Positions 16,681 to 23,822 of a stretch of 28,915 nt of DNA are shown here, piece by piece. Source of the DNA: Planctomycetota bacterium (GTDB taxonomy: Bacteria > Planctomycetota > Phycisphaerae > UBA1845); the NCBI GenBank assembly GCA_024278775.1, contig JAJRSP010000100.1, positions 1 to 28,915 of the forward strand, given 5' to 3'. A model generated the notes under the pieces. The model saw only the letters and a program-made list of their open reading frames with translations, did not search any database and was not told where the DNA came from. The position numbers were made by a program, and so were the translations under genes. Position 1 is the stretch's first letter. Every line of letters begins with the position of its first letter.

Positions 16681-17199
16681 CTATGGCTCGGCAAAGGCGA
16701 TTTTTTTGCTGCCGGCACGCACGGCCGCATTCCAACAAGCGACCACGTGATCCCAGGGCACGTCGTTTCCCGCGACGATCACGACGGGCGTCTCCTCGTC
16801 GAAGCCGGGTGTTGCGAAGATACCGACAAGAAACTCGGGCAGTGCGTCAAAAGTCTGGGGCGCTCCGTCGAAGCGGTCGATCTTGATCGTGAAATCGTTG
16901 TGTTGTGCGCCGGTTTTTTGGATGCGCACGACGATGGGGCTGATCGGCAGCGCAATCGTCGCCCGCGAACCTTGGTCGGTCGGCATGCTCGAAGAGAGGA
17001 TCCCTTCGGCGCGCTCAAACGTGGTCGTGACCAAAAAGAAGATCAGCAGCAGAAAACTCACATCGATCATCGGGGCGATGTTCATGGTGGTGGGCAGTCC
17101 GCGGCGCTGATGCCGTTTGAGGTTCCGCTTGGCACGCTTTGCGCGTATGTCCTCTCGGCTGAGGCGAATGGGTGATGCGTGTTTCGGTGCGGTACTCAT
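16681..17199 (-). CDS. exbD: ExbD/TolR-type proton-channel subunit, second copy
   Basis: The 172-residue ExbD-family protein has a long basic cytoplasmic N-terminus (residues 11-35, rich in Arg and Lys). One membrane helix follows with the hallmark aspartate, in NIAPMIDVSFLLLIFF (D46), and then a periplasmic domain. In the family this aspartate lies in the ExbB pentamer pore and couples proton flow to motion. ATG 17199 is preceded by GAGGGG 7 bases upstream and starts one base after the stop of the first exbD, so translation is coupled. It differs strongly from its neighbour outside the TM segment, so the two are not a recent duplication. The downstream TPR gene follows within 5 bases. Confidence 0.9.
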   Translation of the reverse strand: MSTAPKHASPIRLSREDIRAKRAKRNLKRHQRRGLPTTMNIAPMIDVSFLLLIFFLVTTTFERAEGILSSSMPTDQGSRATIALPISPIVVRIQKTGAQHNDFTIKIDRFDGAPQTFDALPEFLVGIFATPGFDEETPVVIVAGNDVPWDHVVACWNAAVRAGSKKIAFAEP

Positions 17200-17200
17200 C

Positions 17201-17656
17201 TTATTTCCCCTCGGCCACATGGGCCACGACGTTCAGCAATTCAATGTCATACTTTGCGATAACACGCATGAGCGCGCGAACCTCCGAATAGGGCAACCGC
17301 CGATCGGCCCGCACGATCACCTTAATATGAGGACGCAAGGCCTTGATCTGGGCGAGATGATCGGAGATGGCACCGAGGGATTCACGTTGGTTGGCTCCGA
17401 TAGCATACCGCACTCCGCCCGCGGGTCCGACCGCCGGATCCGCCAACGTACAGTTGACGATCACGCGGTCCGTCATTTTGACGATCTCGGCCATGCTGTT
17501 GTCGGGCTGGGGCAGTTCCATCGGCGTCTGCTCGGCCGACGAAAACCGCGTGACGAGCATGAAAAAAATGGTGAGCAAAAAGATCACGTCGACGAGCGGC
17601 GTCGCGTTGAACGCCATCGGCGGCGGTGTGTGTCGATCGTTACGCGTGTAAACCAT
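17201..17656 (-). CDS. exbD: ExbD/TolR-type proton-channel subunit, first copy
   Basis: The 151-residue protein has a short cytoplasmic N-terminus and one membrane helix with the conserved aspartate (D23 in ATPLVDVIFLLTIFFML). A periplasmic ExbD domain follows, with family motifs such as KVIVRADRRLPYSEV (about 112-126) and a final helix. It should form the proton-conducting stator plug with ExbB. The gene lies 39 bases after exbB, and its stop is one base from the start of the second exbD. Because ExbD sits as a dimer inside the ExbB pentamer, two unlike ExbDs could form a heterodimer, or each could serve a separate motor. Confidence 0.92.
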   Translation of the reverse strand: MVYTRNDRHTPPPMAFNATPLVDVIFLLTIFFMLVTRFSSAEQTPMELPQPDNSMAEIVKMTDRVIVNCTLADPAVGPAGGVRYAIGANQRESLGAISDHLAQIKALRPHIKVIVRADRRLPYSEVRALMRVIAKYDIELLNVVAHVAEGK

Positions 17657-17695
17657 GATCTTCCGATCGCCTGAGCCCCTGGGGATTCTCGTGCC

Positions 17696-18529
17696 CTATG
17701 ACGAAGAGGGTTTGGATTCACCGGTCTGCGGCGGGGTAGCGGCTGAGGCCGGTGTCTGGGTCGTTGTCGCAAGGTCCGGGGAGGTTCGCGTTTGGTCATT
17801 GCCCGGTTTGAATACCGCGAGTAGTTGCTCGGCCGTAAGCGCGCACTCGGCCGTTAAGACATCAATACGATTTCTGAAAATACCGTAGATGCTCAGGGAA
17901 GGGATGGCCACCGCCAGCCCCCAGAATGTCGTGATGAGCGCCACGGCGATTTTGTCGGCGACGATCCGCGCGCCGGGAAAGGCGTCGGCCGCATGAATCG
18001 AGGCGAATAGTAAGATCATGCCCGTCACCGTGCCCAACAGCCCGATCATCGGTGCGACGTTGCCGATGATGTTAAGGTATTCGATCTTGCGAAACATTCG
18101 CGCGGAGCGCTCATCGAGGGTTTCTTCGATCGCGCGTTCCATGGACACGAAGCCGTTGGGCGCTTCCAGCAATCCGGCATGGACCACATACCCGATCATG
18201 GTCGTTTCGTCCCCGGAATATTGTATCGCTTCCAGGTAGGCTCGTTTGTCGATCAGCTCTTTCATTCGCGCGACCGCCTCCGGAGGGGTGATCGTGCCGC
18301 GACGTATCGACACCCCATGCTCGATCGTGAGTGCGAGCGTTACGACGGAGAGCGCGATCAGCCCAAAGGCGATATAGCCCCCTTTCACGACGAAGAAGTC
18401 AAAATAATTGACGCTCGGCGCGGCGACCGATTCCGACTGCGTGGGCGATGGCTGTGCCGCGGCGGGCAACGCCGCCACCAATACAATCAGCAACACGGCG
18501 AAGCCTGAAAGGCAAATAATTCGCAACAA
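17696..18529 (-). CDS. exbB: ExbB/TolQ/MotA-type proton-channel protein
   Basis: This 277-residue protein starts with a signal-like hydrophobic segment (residues 5-25, ending AAAQ) before the three membrane helices of the ExbB core (about 52-70, 158-180 and 194-216). The pore motif GLLGTVTGM (163-171) carries T167, matching the conserved TM2 threonine. ITTFWGLAVAIP (199-210) carries T201, matching the TM3 threonine. The position of ExbB Glu176 is Val196 here. The C-terminus after 243 is rich in Thr, Pro and Ser. The TTG start is well supported by GGAGG 7 bases upstream. It follows the smaller TPR gene by 56 bases and precedes the two exbD genes. Confidence 0.92.
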   Translation of the reverse strand: MLRIICLSGFAVLLIVLVAALPAAAQPSPTQSESVAAPSVNYFDFFVVKGGYIAFGLIALSVVTLALTIEHGVSIRRGTITPPEAVARMKELIDKRAYLEAIQYSGDETTMIGYVVHAGLLEAPNGFVSMERAIEETLDERSARMFRKIEYLNIIGNVAPMIGLLGTVTGMILLFASIHAADAFPGARIVADKIAVALITTFWGLAVAIPSLSIYGIFRNRIDVLTAECALTAEQLLAVFKPGNDQTRTSPDLATTTQTPASAATPPQTGESKPSSS

Positions 18530-18536
18530 GGCTCGT

Positions 18537-18541
18537 CCTCC
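18537..18541 (-). promoter_or_regulatory. Ribosome binding site supporting the TTG start of exbB
   Basis: GGAGG on the minus strand, 7 bases before TTG 18529. No ATG near it would give the signal-like N-terminus. Confidence 0.75.
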
Positions 18542-18585
18542 CGGAAGAACAGTACCAGCTTTTGTCTCTTGGCGCTCTTGTCAGG

Positions 18586-19680
18586 CTAGCGCTTGCCGTG
18601 CGGCTGGACACGCGCCAGCGCCGCCTCCGCACGAGCACGGGTCGTGTCATCCACATCCCGTCGTGCCAAACACTCCGTCAGCAGCGCCGCCGCCTGAGGA
18701 AACGATTTCATGCGCTCCAGCGCGGCCGCCGCCCCCACCAGCCCCAACGCCGCACGGGCGTCGTCAGGCTGATGCGCCACCACCCGCAGATAGGGCCAAC
18801 TCGCCCGAATGATATCTTCTCGCGTCTGCGCCGTCGAAAGCAACGCATCACCCTTGAGGAGTAGAAAATCGGGCAGCAGCGCGTCCGGCGCATAGCGTAT
18901 CGCCCGATCCAGGTCGGTGAAATGGTTGAACGGTGTGTCCTGCGACAACACGGAACGCAACGCATGCCGCACCATGTCATAGACACGCTCCGTACCGATC
19001 GATTCGTCCACCGTGAGTCCCGCCACGCGTGAAGCCAACTGCGCCGCGCGGCGATCCCCCACGCGCTGGAGTAGTTCGTAACGATAGATGGTCAACAGCG
19101 ATCGGGCCGGGCCGGCCGGTAGCTGAGAACTCACCGCGAGCAGTTGGCTGATGGCGCGGGCCGTTTTGCCGTCTCGCCGATCCGGGATCGATTTCGGCAT
19201 CAACCACACGGCCGTCGCCGGACCGGAAAAGGTCCCCTGGGCGACGCGGATAAAATATCCCGTGGCCCGATCGATCCGACCGGCCCGGTCTGTGGCACGG
19301 GCCAGACGCGCGTAGAGAAGATCAGACCAGAACGATTCCGACATATGAACCATTCGCTGGTAGCGAGAGATCGCCTTGGCCGGCTCGCCGCTCGCCACAA
19401 GTCGTTCCGCCTGATTGAAATCCGCGAACGAGGCACCGCGCGCAATCTCGATCAAATCCAACGTGTCGATTCGGGCACTCTGCGAGGCACCGGCGGCCGT
19501 GCGAAACACCAGATAACCGTCCGCTAGCCCGGTGATGCGTACGGCGTGGTAGTCCCGTCCACCAACGACGAGGCTGTCCGCCATCGTGGGCACGCTCGCC
19601 ACGCCCACTACAATCCACATCGCCAACGACATGCGGCGACGAAGCAACGGGTGTGATTGCGGATCGTTTGTGTGTGGCAC
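18586..19680 (-). CDS. Exported TPR-like protein of the ExbB/ExbD operon
   Basis: The 364-residue protein has a signal peptide near its N-terminus (core about 19-33, cleavage near VPTMADS). A short beta-rich module follows (36-80, with DYHAVRITG and YLVFRTAAG). The rest is a TPR-like helical array (about 90-355), with repeats such as ASGEPAKAISRYQRMV. No enzyme motif is seen. A periplasmic scaffold role beside the ExbB/ExbD motor and VWA protein is inferred from the operon. The start is a GTG 10 bases after the VWA stop codon. Internal ATGs at residues 17 and 21 would also keep the signal peptide, so the exact start is uncertain. Confidence 0.75.
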   Translation of the reverse strand: MPHTNDPQSHPLLRRRMSLAMWIVVGVASVPTMADSLVVGGRDYHAVRITGLADGYLVFRTAAGASQSARIDTLDLIEIARGASFADFNQAERLVASGEPAKAISRYQRMVHMSESFWSDLLYARLARATDRAGRIDRATGYFIRVAQGTFSGPATAVWLMPKSIPDRRDGKTARAISQLLAVSSQLPAGPARSLLTIYRYELLQRVGDRRAAQLASRVAGLTVDESIGTERVYDMVRHALRSVLSQDTPFNHFTDLDRAIRYAPDALLPDFLLLKGDALLSTAQTREDIIRASWPYLRVVAHQPDDARAALGLVGAAAALERMKSFPQAAALLTECLARRDVDDTTRARAEAALARVQPHGKR

Positions 19681-19690
19681 GGGTCAGTTC

Positions 19691-20650
19691 TCAGGGGAAG
19701 TCGTCTTCGGATACAAACGTGAACTCGCCGTCATTATCTCGCGCGATCCGCTCGAGTATTTTTCGACCGGAACGATCGACATACGCGATCGTAAAAATCT
19801 TAGCGTGGACTTTCGCGTTCCACGTCGCAATTTTCCGAAGCAGTTCCGGATCGAAATCAATGCCATCGGAGAGAAGGTAGACCAGATCGGGCTCCAGCGA
19901 AAGTGCGCGGAAGATCGCCGAAGAGGGTTCCGTTCCGCCGCTCGGGCGTACCCGCCCCAGAAACTCAAAGAACGCCTCTTTGCGTTTGTCGATCGCACTA
20001 ACGAGTTGTCGGGGCGGTGACTCCAACGGGCGATCGTTGTTAAAAAAGATGACATGAAACTTCTGGCTGCGCCGAAGTTCGCTGATGGACCGATGCAACT
20101 CGGTCTGCACGAACTGGAACGTGTCCAGCATCGAGCCGCTACGATCCACCACATACACGATCCGCTTGGCCTCCCGTGCCGACGCCCCCAAACCGAAAAA
20201 CTTTGGACCGCTCGATCCACCGATCGAAAGCCCCAAACGGGAAAAATCACCTCCGCCCGCTCCGATCCCGACGATTGAGAGATCGGGCTTTCGGCTCGGG
20301 GCCAGGTCTATCGGGGTGACCGGCGGTTTCGGCGTAAACTCCAACGTGTCGGACGGCGTCACCGTGGTCGTCTCCGTGAGGTCGGGTGTCGACGACATCG
20401 AAAACGACGCCGATTCCAGCGAGCCGACGATTTCCGTCTTGGCGATCGGCAGGTCGGAGTCTTCGTCGTTGGGGCCGTAGGGAAACACGAGGGCAAACAT
20501 GATCGCGAGCAACAGCAAGTGCAGCCCGATCGACAAGAGCCACACAAGGACCAAACCGGAACCGGTGAGCGTCATCGAGTGCGAGTGCCGCCCCTCTTCA
20601 TCAGCCCGAACGGGGAGCGTGGTCTGTACGGATGACTGCGGCGCTGTCAT
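19691..20650 (-). CDS. TonB-shaped membrane-anchored VWA-domain protein
   Basis: The 319-residue protein has a short cytoplasmic N-terminus and one membrane helix (about 31-57). A spacer of about 100 residues rich in Thr, Pro and Ser follows, then a glycine-rich linker. The von Willebrand A domain fills 163-319, with a complete-looking MIDAS: DRSGS at 169-173, the threonine in SGGTEP, and the aspartate in LLSDG. The helix contains S40-x3-H44, the spacing of the S16/H20 pair that TonB uses to contact ExbB. VWA domains bind protein ligands through a metal ion. ATG 20650 is fixed by AGGAG 8 bases upstream, although the frame stays open to 20725. It is the first gene of the operon and occupies the TonB/TolA slot. 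Confidence 0.85.
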   Translation of the reverse strand: MTAPQSSVQTTLPVRADEEGRHSHSMTLTGSGLVLVWLLSIGLHLLLLAIMFALVFPYGPNDEDSDLPIAKTEIVGSLESASFSMSSTPDLTETTTVTPSDTLEFTPKPPVTPIDLAPSRKPDLSIVGIGAGGGDFSRLGLSIGGSSGPKFFGLGASAREAKRIVYVVDRSGSMLDTFQFVQTELHRSISELRRSQKFHVIFFNNDRPLESPPRQLVSAIDKRKEAFFEFLGRVRPSGGTEPSSAIFRALSLEPDLVYLLSDGIDFDPELLRKIATWNAKVHAKIFTIAYVDRSGRKILERIARDNDGEFTFVSEDDFP

Positions 20651-20658
20651 CGAAGTCG

Positions 20659-20663
20659 CTCCT
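20659..20663 (-). promoter_or_regulatory. Ribosome binding site fixing the VWA-protein start
   Basis: AGGAG on the minus strand, 8 bases before ATG 20650, decides against an upstream in-frame ATG at 20725. Confidence 0.8.
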
Positions 20664-20768
20664 GGTGACCCAAGCGGATGCACGCCCGTGGCCGCTTGGA
20701 TTCTGAGGCGGGGGTGTTTCGTCAACCGGCACGCGTCCCTCGACCATTACGCACGACACCTTACAGAA

Positions 20769-20797
20769 AGTCTAGGCAGCGCCCTGCCGGGCGTCAA
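20769..20797 (-). promoter_or_regulatory. Sigma-70-type promoter for the VWA/ExbB/ExbD operon, TTGACG-N17-TAGACT
   Basis: TTGACG (20797-20792) and TAGACT (20774-20769) on the minus strand are 17 bases apart, with five and four consensus matches. Transcription would start near 20762, leaving a leader of about 110 bases before the VWA ATG. Confidence 0.4.
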
Positions 20798-20887
20798 ACC
20801 GTGATCCCACGAACCAAGCACGACGAGTCCATACCGCTAGGGCGGCATGGAACGGGGTACCGTAAAAAGAATGCCCCACCCGGCACC

Positions 20888-21004
20888 ATTTGGAACCGGC
20901 ATCCGGTCGAGGTGCCAACCGAGCGGTCCGTAACACCCTCGCAGTGTGCGTCAACTTTCGTAATCGGCGCGCTACCGCTAAGCTACGCGGAGATTTGGAA
21001 CCGG
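20888..21004. repeat. 12-bp direct repeat ATTTGGAACCGG, two copies, one inside a hairpin
   Basis: ATTTGGAACCGG occurs at 20888-20899 and 20993-21004, 105 bases apart in the same orientation. The first copy lies in a stem-loop closed by GGCACC (20882-20887) and GGTGCC (20911-20916). The second copy lies 20 bases before the start codon at 21025. They could be binding sites for a regulator of the divergent genes. Confidence 0.45.
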
Positions 21005-21024
21005 TGCCGTGGAGCGAATGACAG

Positions 21025-22167
21025 ATGCAGCAACTAGTGTCCTCTAAATGGCCGGTGTGGCTATGCGGTGTGGGGGCCGTACTTCTCCAGGCCTCCCTGC
21101 TATGTGCCAACGATGTGCCGGAGCGCTTTCCTACCATACCTCCGGTTTCGTTCGGCGATAAGACCGACCTTGCCGATGGACAGATCGTCCTCCGTGAAAG
21201 GGTACGGCGGCTCAGTGCGCTGGCCGAAAAAACGGATGATGCACTGCTGCGCGCCGAGCTACGGATGGCCGCCGCCAATATCATTCTCGCCCAGCAGTTG
21301 GAACTTCCCTGTACGCGTGTCTTTTGGGGGGTGGCCGAACCGGACGGGGACCACCCTGCCTCAGAAGAACACCGTCAAAGCCTTGCCGCTGCTGAAAAGC
21401 TGCTAACCCATGCCAAAGACGATCTCGACACCGCCCGACAAGCGCTGGTCAATCATCCGCCCGTGGTATCGGAGGAGGATGAGGGCGGGCCGGTCGAGGC
21501 TGAAAAAAACAGCGACCGGGACGATCTACGGAAGCGTTTTTCCAAGGACAGCGGTCACCGGCGAACGCTCATGGCGTTTCACCGGGCGTTACATACCGCC
21601 CTCCTACCGCCGACCGGGGAGGGGGCGGCCCGAGAATCACGACGTGCCGCTTCGGAGTTGTCCGCGCTCATGGAAAACGACAACCCGCGCGTGGCGATGG
21701 CCGCCAACTTTTGGCAAGCGTATCTTCGTAAGGCCGAACCCGACGCCAAGGCGACGCTCTCTCGTCTCAGCTATGCGCTTGATGAGGTCGCTGCGGCCGA
21801 TCAACCGTATGCTTTTTTCTCGCGGGTACTCCGAGGCATGGTGCTGGCTGACCACGGGCGACACTTCGCAGCCATTACGCTTTTCGCGCAAATGGAAGAG
21901 CGGGCCTTGATCTGGTTTGGTGACGATGAGGCGCGTGACCGGGCCGTGCGGGCGATCGTGTGGGTCCGCGTTCGACTGCTCCAGCAATGGCACGAGAGAC
22001 TCAACCCGGACACACAGCGCGAGGAACGCGAATGGTGTCGCGAACGGGCGTCGCAACTCATCCAGCGGAGCCTCTCTGAGCCGAACCTCCTTCCGCGACT
22101 CTCACCGGCCATCCCCATGCTGTTCGATCCGGACGGCCTGGAAAACGCCGCCGCCGATAGCCCATAG
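21025..22167 (+). CDS. Exported alpha-helical protein of unknown function (380 aa)
   Basis: I do not recognise the family. A signal peptide (core VWLCGVGAVLLQASLLCA, about 11-28) starts the protein. The rest is predicted helical, with heptad-like and TPR-like amphipathic stretches (55-95, 120-150, 190-300) and an acidic loop at 150-170. There is no catalytic motif. ATG 21025 has GGAG 10 bases upstream. The gene is divergent from the VWA/ExbB/ExbD operon and shares its intergenic region. Its exported helical-repeat style resembles the TPR proteins of that operon, so it may belong to the same system; this is only a neighbourhood argument. Confidence 0.6.
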   Translation: MQQLVSSKWPVWLCGVGAVLLQASLLCANDVPERFPTIPPVSFGDKTDLADGQIVLRERVRRLSALAEKTDDALLRAELRMAAANIILAQQLELPCTRVFWGVAEPDGDHPASEEHRQSLAAAEKLLTHAKDDLDTARQALVNHPPVVSEEDEGGPVEAEKNSDRDDLRKRFSKDSGHRRTLMAFHRALHTALLPPTGEGAARESRRAASELSALMENDNPRVAMAANFWQAYLRKAEPDAKATLSRLSYALDEVAAADQPYAFFSRVLRGMVLADHGRHFAAITLFAQMEERALIWFGDDEARDRAVRAIVWVRVRLLQQWHERLNPDTQREEREWCRERASQLIQRSLSEPNLLPRLSPAIPMLFDPDGLENAAADSP

Positions 22168-22172
22168 ACGTT

Positions 22173-22210
22173 TGATCCCGACATACCGATGTGATCCCGA
22201 CATACCGATG
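22173..22210. repeat. Two perfect tandem copies of a 19-bp unit
   Basis: TGATCCCGACATACCGATG is present at 22173-22191 and again at 22192-22210 without mismatch. The repeat starts 6 bases after the stop codon of the preceding gene. It may be a replication-slippage product or part of a larger repeat family in the genome. Confidence 0.85.
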
Positions 22211-22306
22211 CTGACATCGTTGGGTATTATTCCCCACATTGGGTGCGATGAGGACCTGATTTCCGCTCATTGTCACCGGAATGTTCCCTTCTTTCTGGGG
22301 AATAGT

Positions 22307-22344
22307 ACGGTTGTAACCGTCTGTATATAAACGGGTTACGGTTA
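22307..22344. repeat. Cluster of ACGGTT/AACCGT half sites
   Basis: ACGGTT (22307-22312) and AACCGT (22315-22320) form a perfect dyad. A further ACGGTTA lies at 22338-22344, and GTAACCGT can pair with ACGGGTTAC (22331-22339) with one bulge. TATATAA lies between. The layout resembles an operator region, but no gene start is nearby. Confidence 0.4.
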
Positions 22345-22567
22345 TTTCGTGTCGTTGGCTATGGGTGGTGGTTTTTTGGAATGCGGTATGCCGTATGGTG
22401 ACCCGGACGAGAACGGGCTGAAGCTCGCGACCCGAAGCCGAATCAATCTCAACCCATCCGGTTGATGCGTTTGACATAGATGCGAAAGGCTGGGGACTGA
22501 AGGCGGGTGGTGTTCTCTTGTCCCATGGAACACAACTTCCTCTGCTCGTGGCCCGTGTGCCTCGCAG

Positions 22568-22602
22568 CCTGAAACGTTTTCTGGGGAGATAGACGTTTCA
22601 GG
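22568..22602. repeat. 10-bp perfect inverted repeat
   Basis: CCTGAAACGT (22568-22577) and ACGTTTCAGG (22593-22602) are perfect inverted copies around a 15-base loop. The hairpin lies 50 bases beyond the stop of the minus-strand orphan gene, so it could end or stabilise that transcript, but no clear U-run follows on either strand. Confidence 0.5.
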
Positions 22603-22652
22603 ACGTGAGGTTTCGCGGGCCGCATGTGTCTCCGCGCGGTCCGATTACCGTG

Positions 22653-22910
22653 TCACATTCTAAGTTGCTCGATTTGTTCTCTGATGGCCGGCGGCAGAAA
22701 TTGTTCTTCCACCTCCGGCATTTGGGCCAGCGCCTCCAGGCATCGCGATATCTGAGTGGCCACGTCCGCATCGAGGTCTACAAACACCACAGCTTTCCCA
22801 CGAAGCCGGCAAAGTCCGCCGCCACTGCCGCCGAGGTGCTCGCGGCGCGTTTCCACATGAAGTTTGGTCAGCAACTCCAGGATCGTGTCAAACTGGGTTA
22901 GCGCGTCCAT
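22653..22910 (-). CDS. Small conserved orphan protein (85 aa)
   Basis: The protein reads like a short family I recall from planctomycete genomes, marked by REHLGGSGGGLCRLRGKAVVFVDLDAD (about residues 17-43; only part of it is the core motif). A helical C-terminus with CLEALAQMPEVEEQFLPPAIRE follows. No function is known. The single cysteine and the Gly/Arg-rich loop could suggest ligand binding, but there is no catalytic signature. The open frame extends to 23258 across the start of the histidine kinase gene. The family-like part starts at MDALTQFD, so ATG 22910 is preferred, with ATG 22940 as an alternative; neither has a strong ribosome site. It is divergent from the kinase, 102 bases away. 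Confidence 0.6.
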   Translation of the reverse strand: MDALTQFDTILELLTKLHVETRREHLGGSGGGLCRLRGKAVVFVDLDADVATQISRCLEALAQMPEVEEQFLPPAIREQIEQLRM

Positions 22911-23012
22911 GTTGGTTCGCCAGCGTATCAAGTGTTGCATTTGACCCGGCCGATACGAATCAGACCGGCGTTGTGACGCCGGGAAGTGTACCAAAGCCGA
23001 GAATGAATCCCA

Positions 23013-23822
23013 ATGATGAAAACTACGCCGGTTCGGACGCGTTCCCCGATGACGGATCATCCAGCCGGTACGGTGGAGGATCGTCTCGGGGGGCTTCAGG
23101 AGCAATTCGCCACACTCAAGGCCCAGGTGCGTCAGGCGCAGCAGCTTTCCACGCTGGGGACGGCCGCCGCCACCATGGCGCACGAGGTCAATAATCTGCT
23201 CACGCCCATTCTTGCCTACGCCGACTATGCCGTCACGACGGATGACACGGAGCTGCACAAAAAGGCGCTTCGCCGGACGGCCAAGAACGTGCGAGTGCTG
23301 ATCGCCATGTCGGAGCGCATCCTGCGGCTTGGTTCGGCGAAGACGGCCAGGGTGGAACGTGTCAACGTGCGTGCGCTGGTCGAAGAGTCACTGGCGAGCC
23401 TGTGTCGAGACCCGCGCAAGGATGGTATCACGGTACACACGGAGGTGTCGGAGACACTCACGGCGCGGTGTGACCCGCTCCAGCTTCATCAGGTGCTGTT
23501 CAATCTGCTGCTCAATGCGCGAGAGGCGATGGTCAAGCACCACGGTGGCCGCCTGTCAGTGACAGCCCATGGCACTGTAGATCGCGTGATACTGGAAGTA
23601 AAAAACACCGGAGACGCAATCCCACTGGAGGTGTTGCCGACGATCTTTGACTCGTTCAGCACCTCGAAACCAGTGGTTCGTAATGGCAAAGAACGCGCCG
23701 GCGGACTGGGGCTAGCGCTCTGCCGAGACCTGATGGAAGAAAACGAAGGCACCATCACCGTCACGAGCAGCGCCGACACCGGCACCCTGTTCACGCTTAC
23801 CCTACCTGCCGCTGATGCGTAA
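23013..23822 (+). CDS. Soluble sensor histidine kinase (HisKA + HATPase_c)
   Basis: The 269-residue cytoplasmic kinase has no membrane segment and no PAS or GAF domain. A short coiled coil (about 20-48) leads to the dimerisation/phosphoacceptor helix with H57 in MAHEVNNLLTP. The ATP-binding domain follows, with an N box NLLLNAREA (N168), a G1-type box KNTGDAIP (197-204), an F box IFDSFSTSK (211-219) and a G2 box GGLGLAL (230-236). Asn198 at the usual Asp of the G1 box is also seen in active kinases. The layout is NtrB-like. No response regulator or sensor gene adjoins it. The start could also be ATG 23049; ribosome sites are weak. It converges on the next gene with a 21-base overlap. Confidence 0.88.
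   Translation: MMKTTPVRTRSPMTDHPAGTVEDRLGGLQEQFATLKAQVRQAQQLSTLGTAAATMAHEVNNLLTPILAYADYAVTTDDTELHKKALRRTAKNVRVLIAMSERILRLGSAKTARVERVNVRALVEESLASLCRDPRKDGITVHTEVSETLTARCDPLQLHQVLFNLLLNAREAMVKHHGGRLSVTAHGTVDRVILEVKNTGDAIPLEVLPTIFDSFSTSKPVVRNGKERAGGLGLALCRDLMEENEGTITVTSSADTGTLFTLTLPAADA

Larger units (their letters stand above)
20651..21024. other. Divergent intergenic region with repeats and a hairpin
   Basis: No gene is seen here. The stretch separates the divergent VWA operon and the plus-strand helical protein. It contains the probable operon promoter (20769-20797), a hairpin (20882-20916) and two copies of a 12-base sequence. The gcgctaccgctaagcta stretch near 20968-20985 recalls a tRNA D-arm but has no matching acceptor stem. 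Confidence 0.6.
22168..22652. other. Gene-free intergenic region with several repeats
   Basis: There is no credible gene between the plus-strand helical protein and the minus-strand small orphan. The stretch holds a 19-bp tandem repeat (22173-22210), a cluster of dyad motifs (22307-22344) and a 10-bp inverted repeat (22568-22602). Confidence 0.6.

Noticed and set aside
20920..20999. Minus-strand TAGCTTAGCGGTAGCGC stretch resembling a tRNA D-arm, with a downstream GGTTCCAAAT resembling a T-arm
   Set aside because: There is no complementary acceptor stem, the D-stem has a mismatch and a wobble, no proper anticodon stem forms, and the T-loop breaks the TTCRA pattern.
23602..23623. Loss of the G1-box aspartate in the histidine kinase as a sign of a dead kinase
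   Set aside because: Asn at this position (NTG) occurs in functional histidine kinases, and the other boxes are intact.
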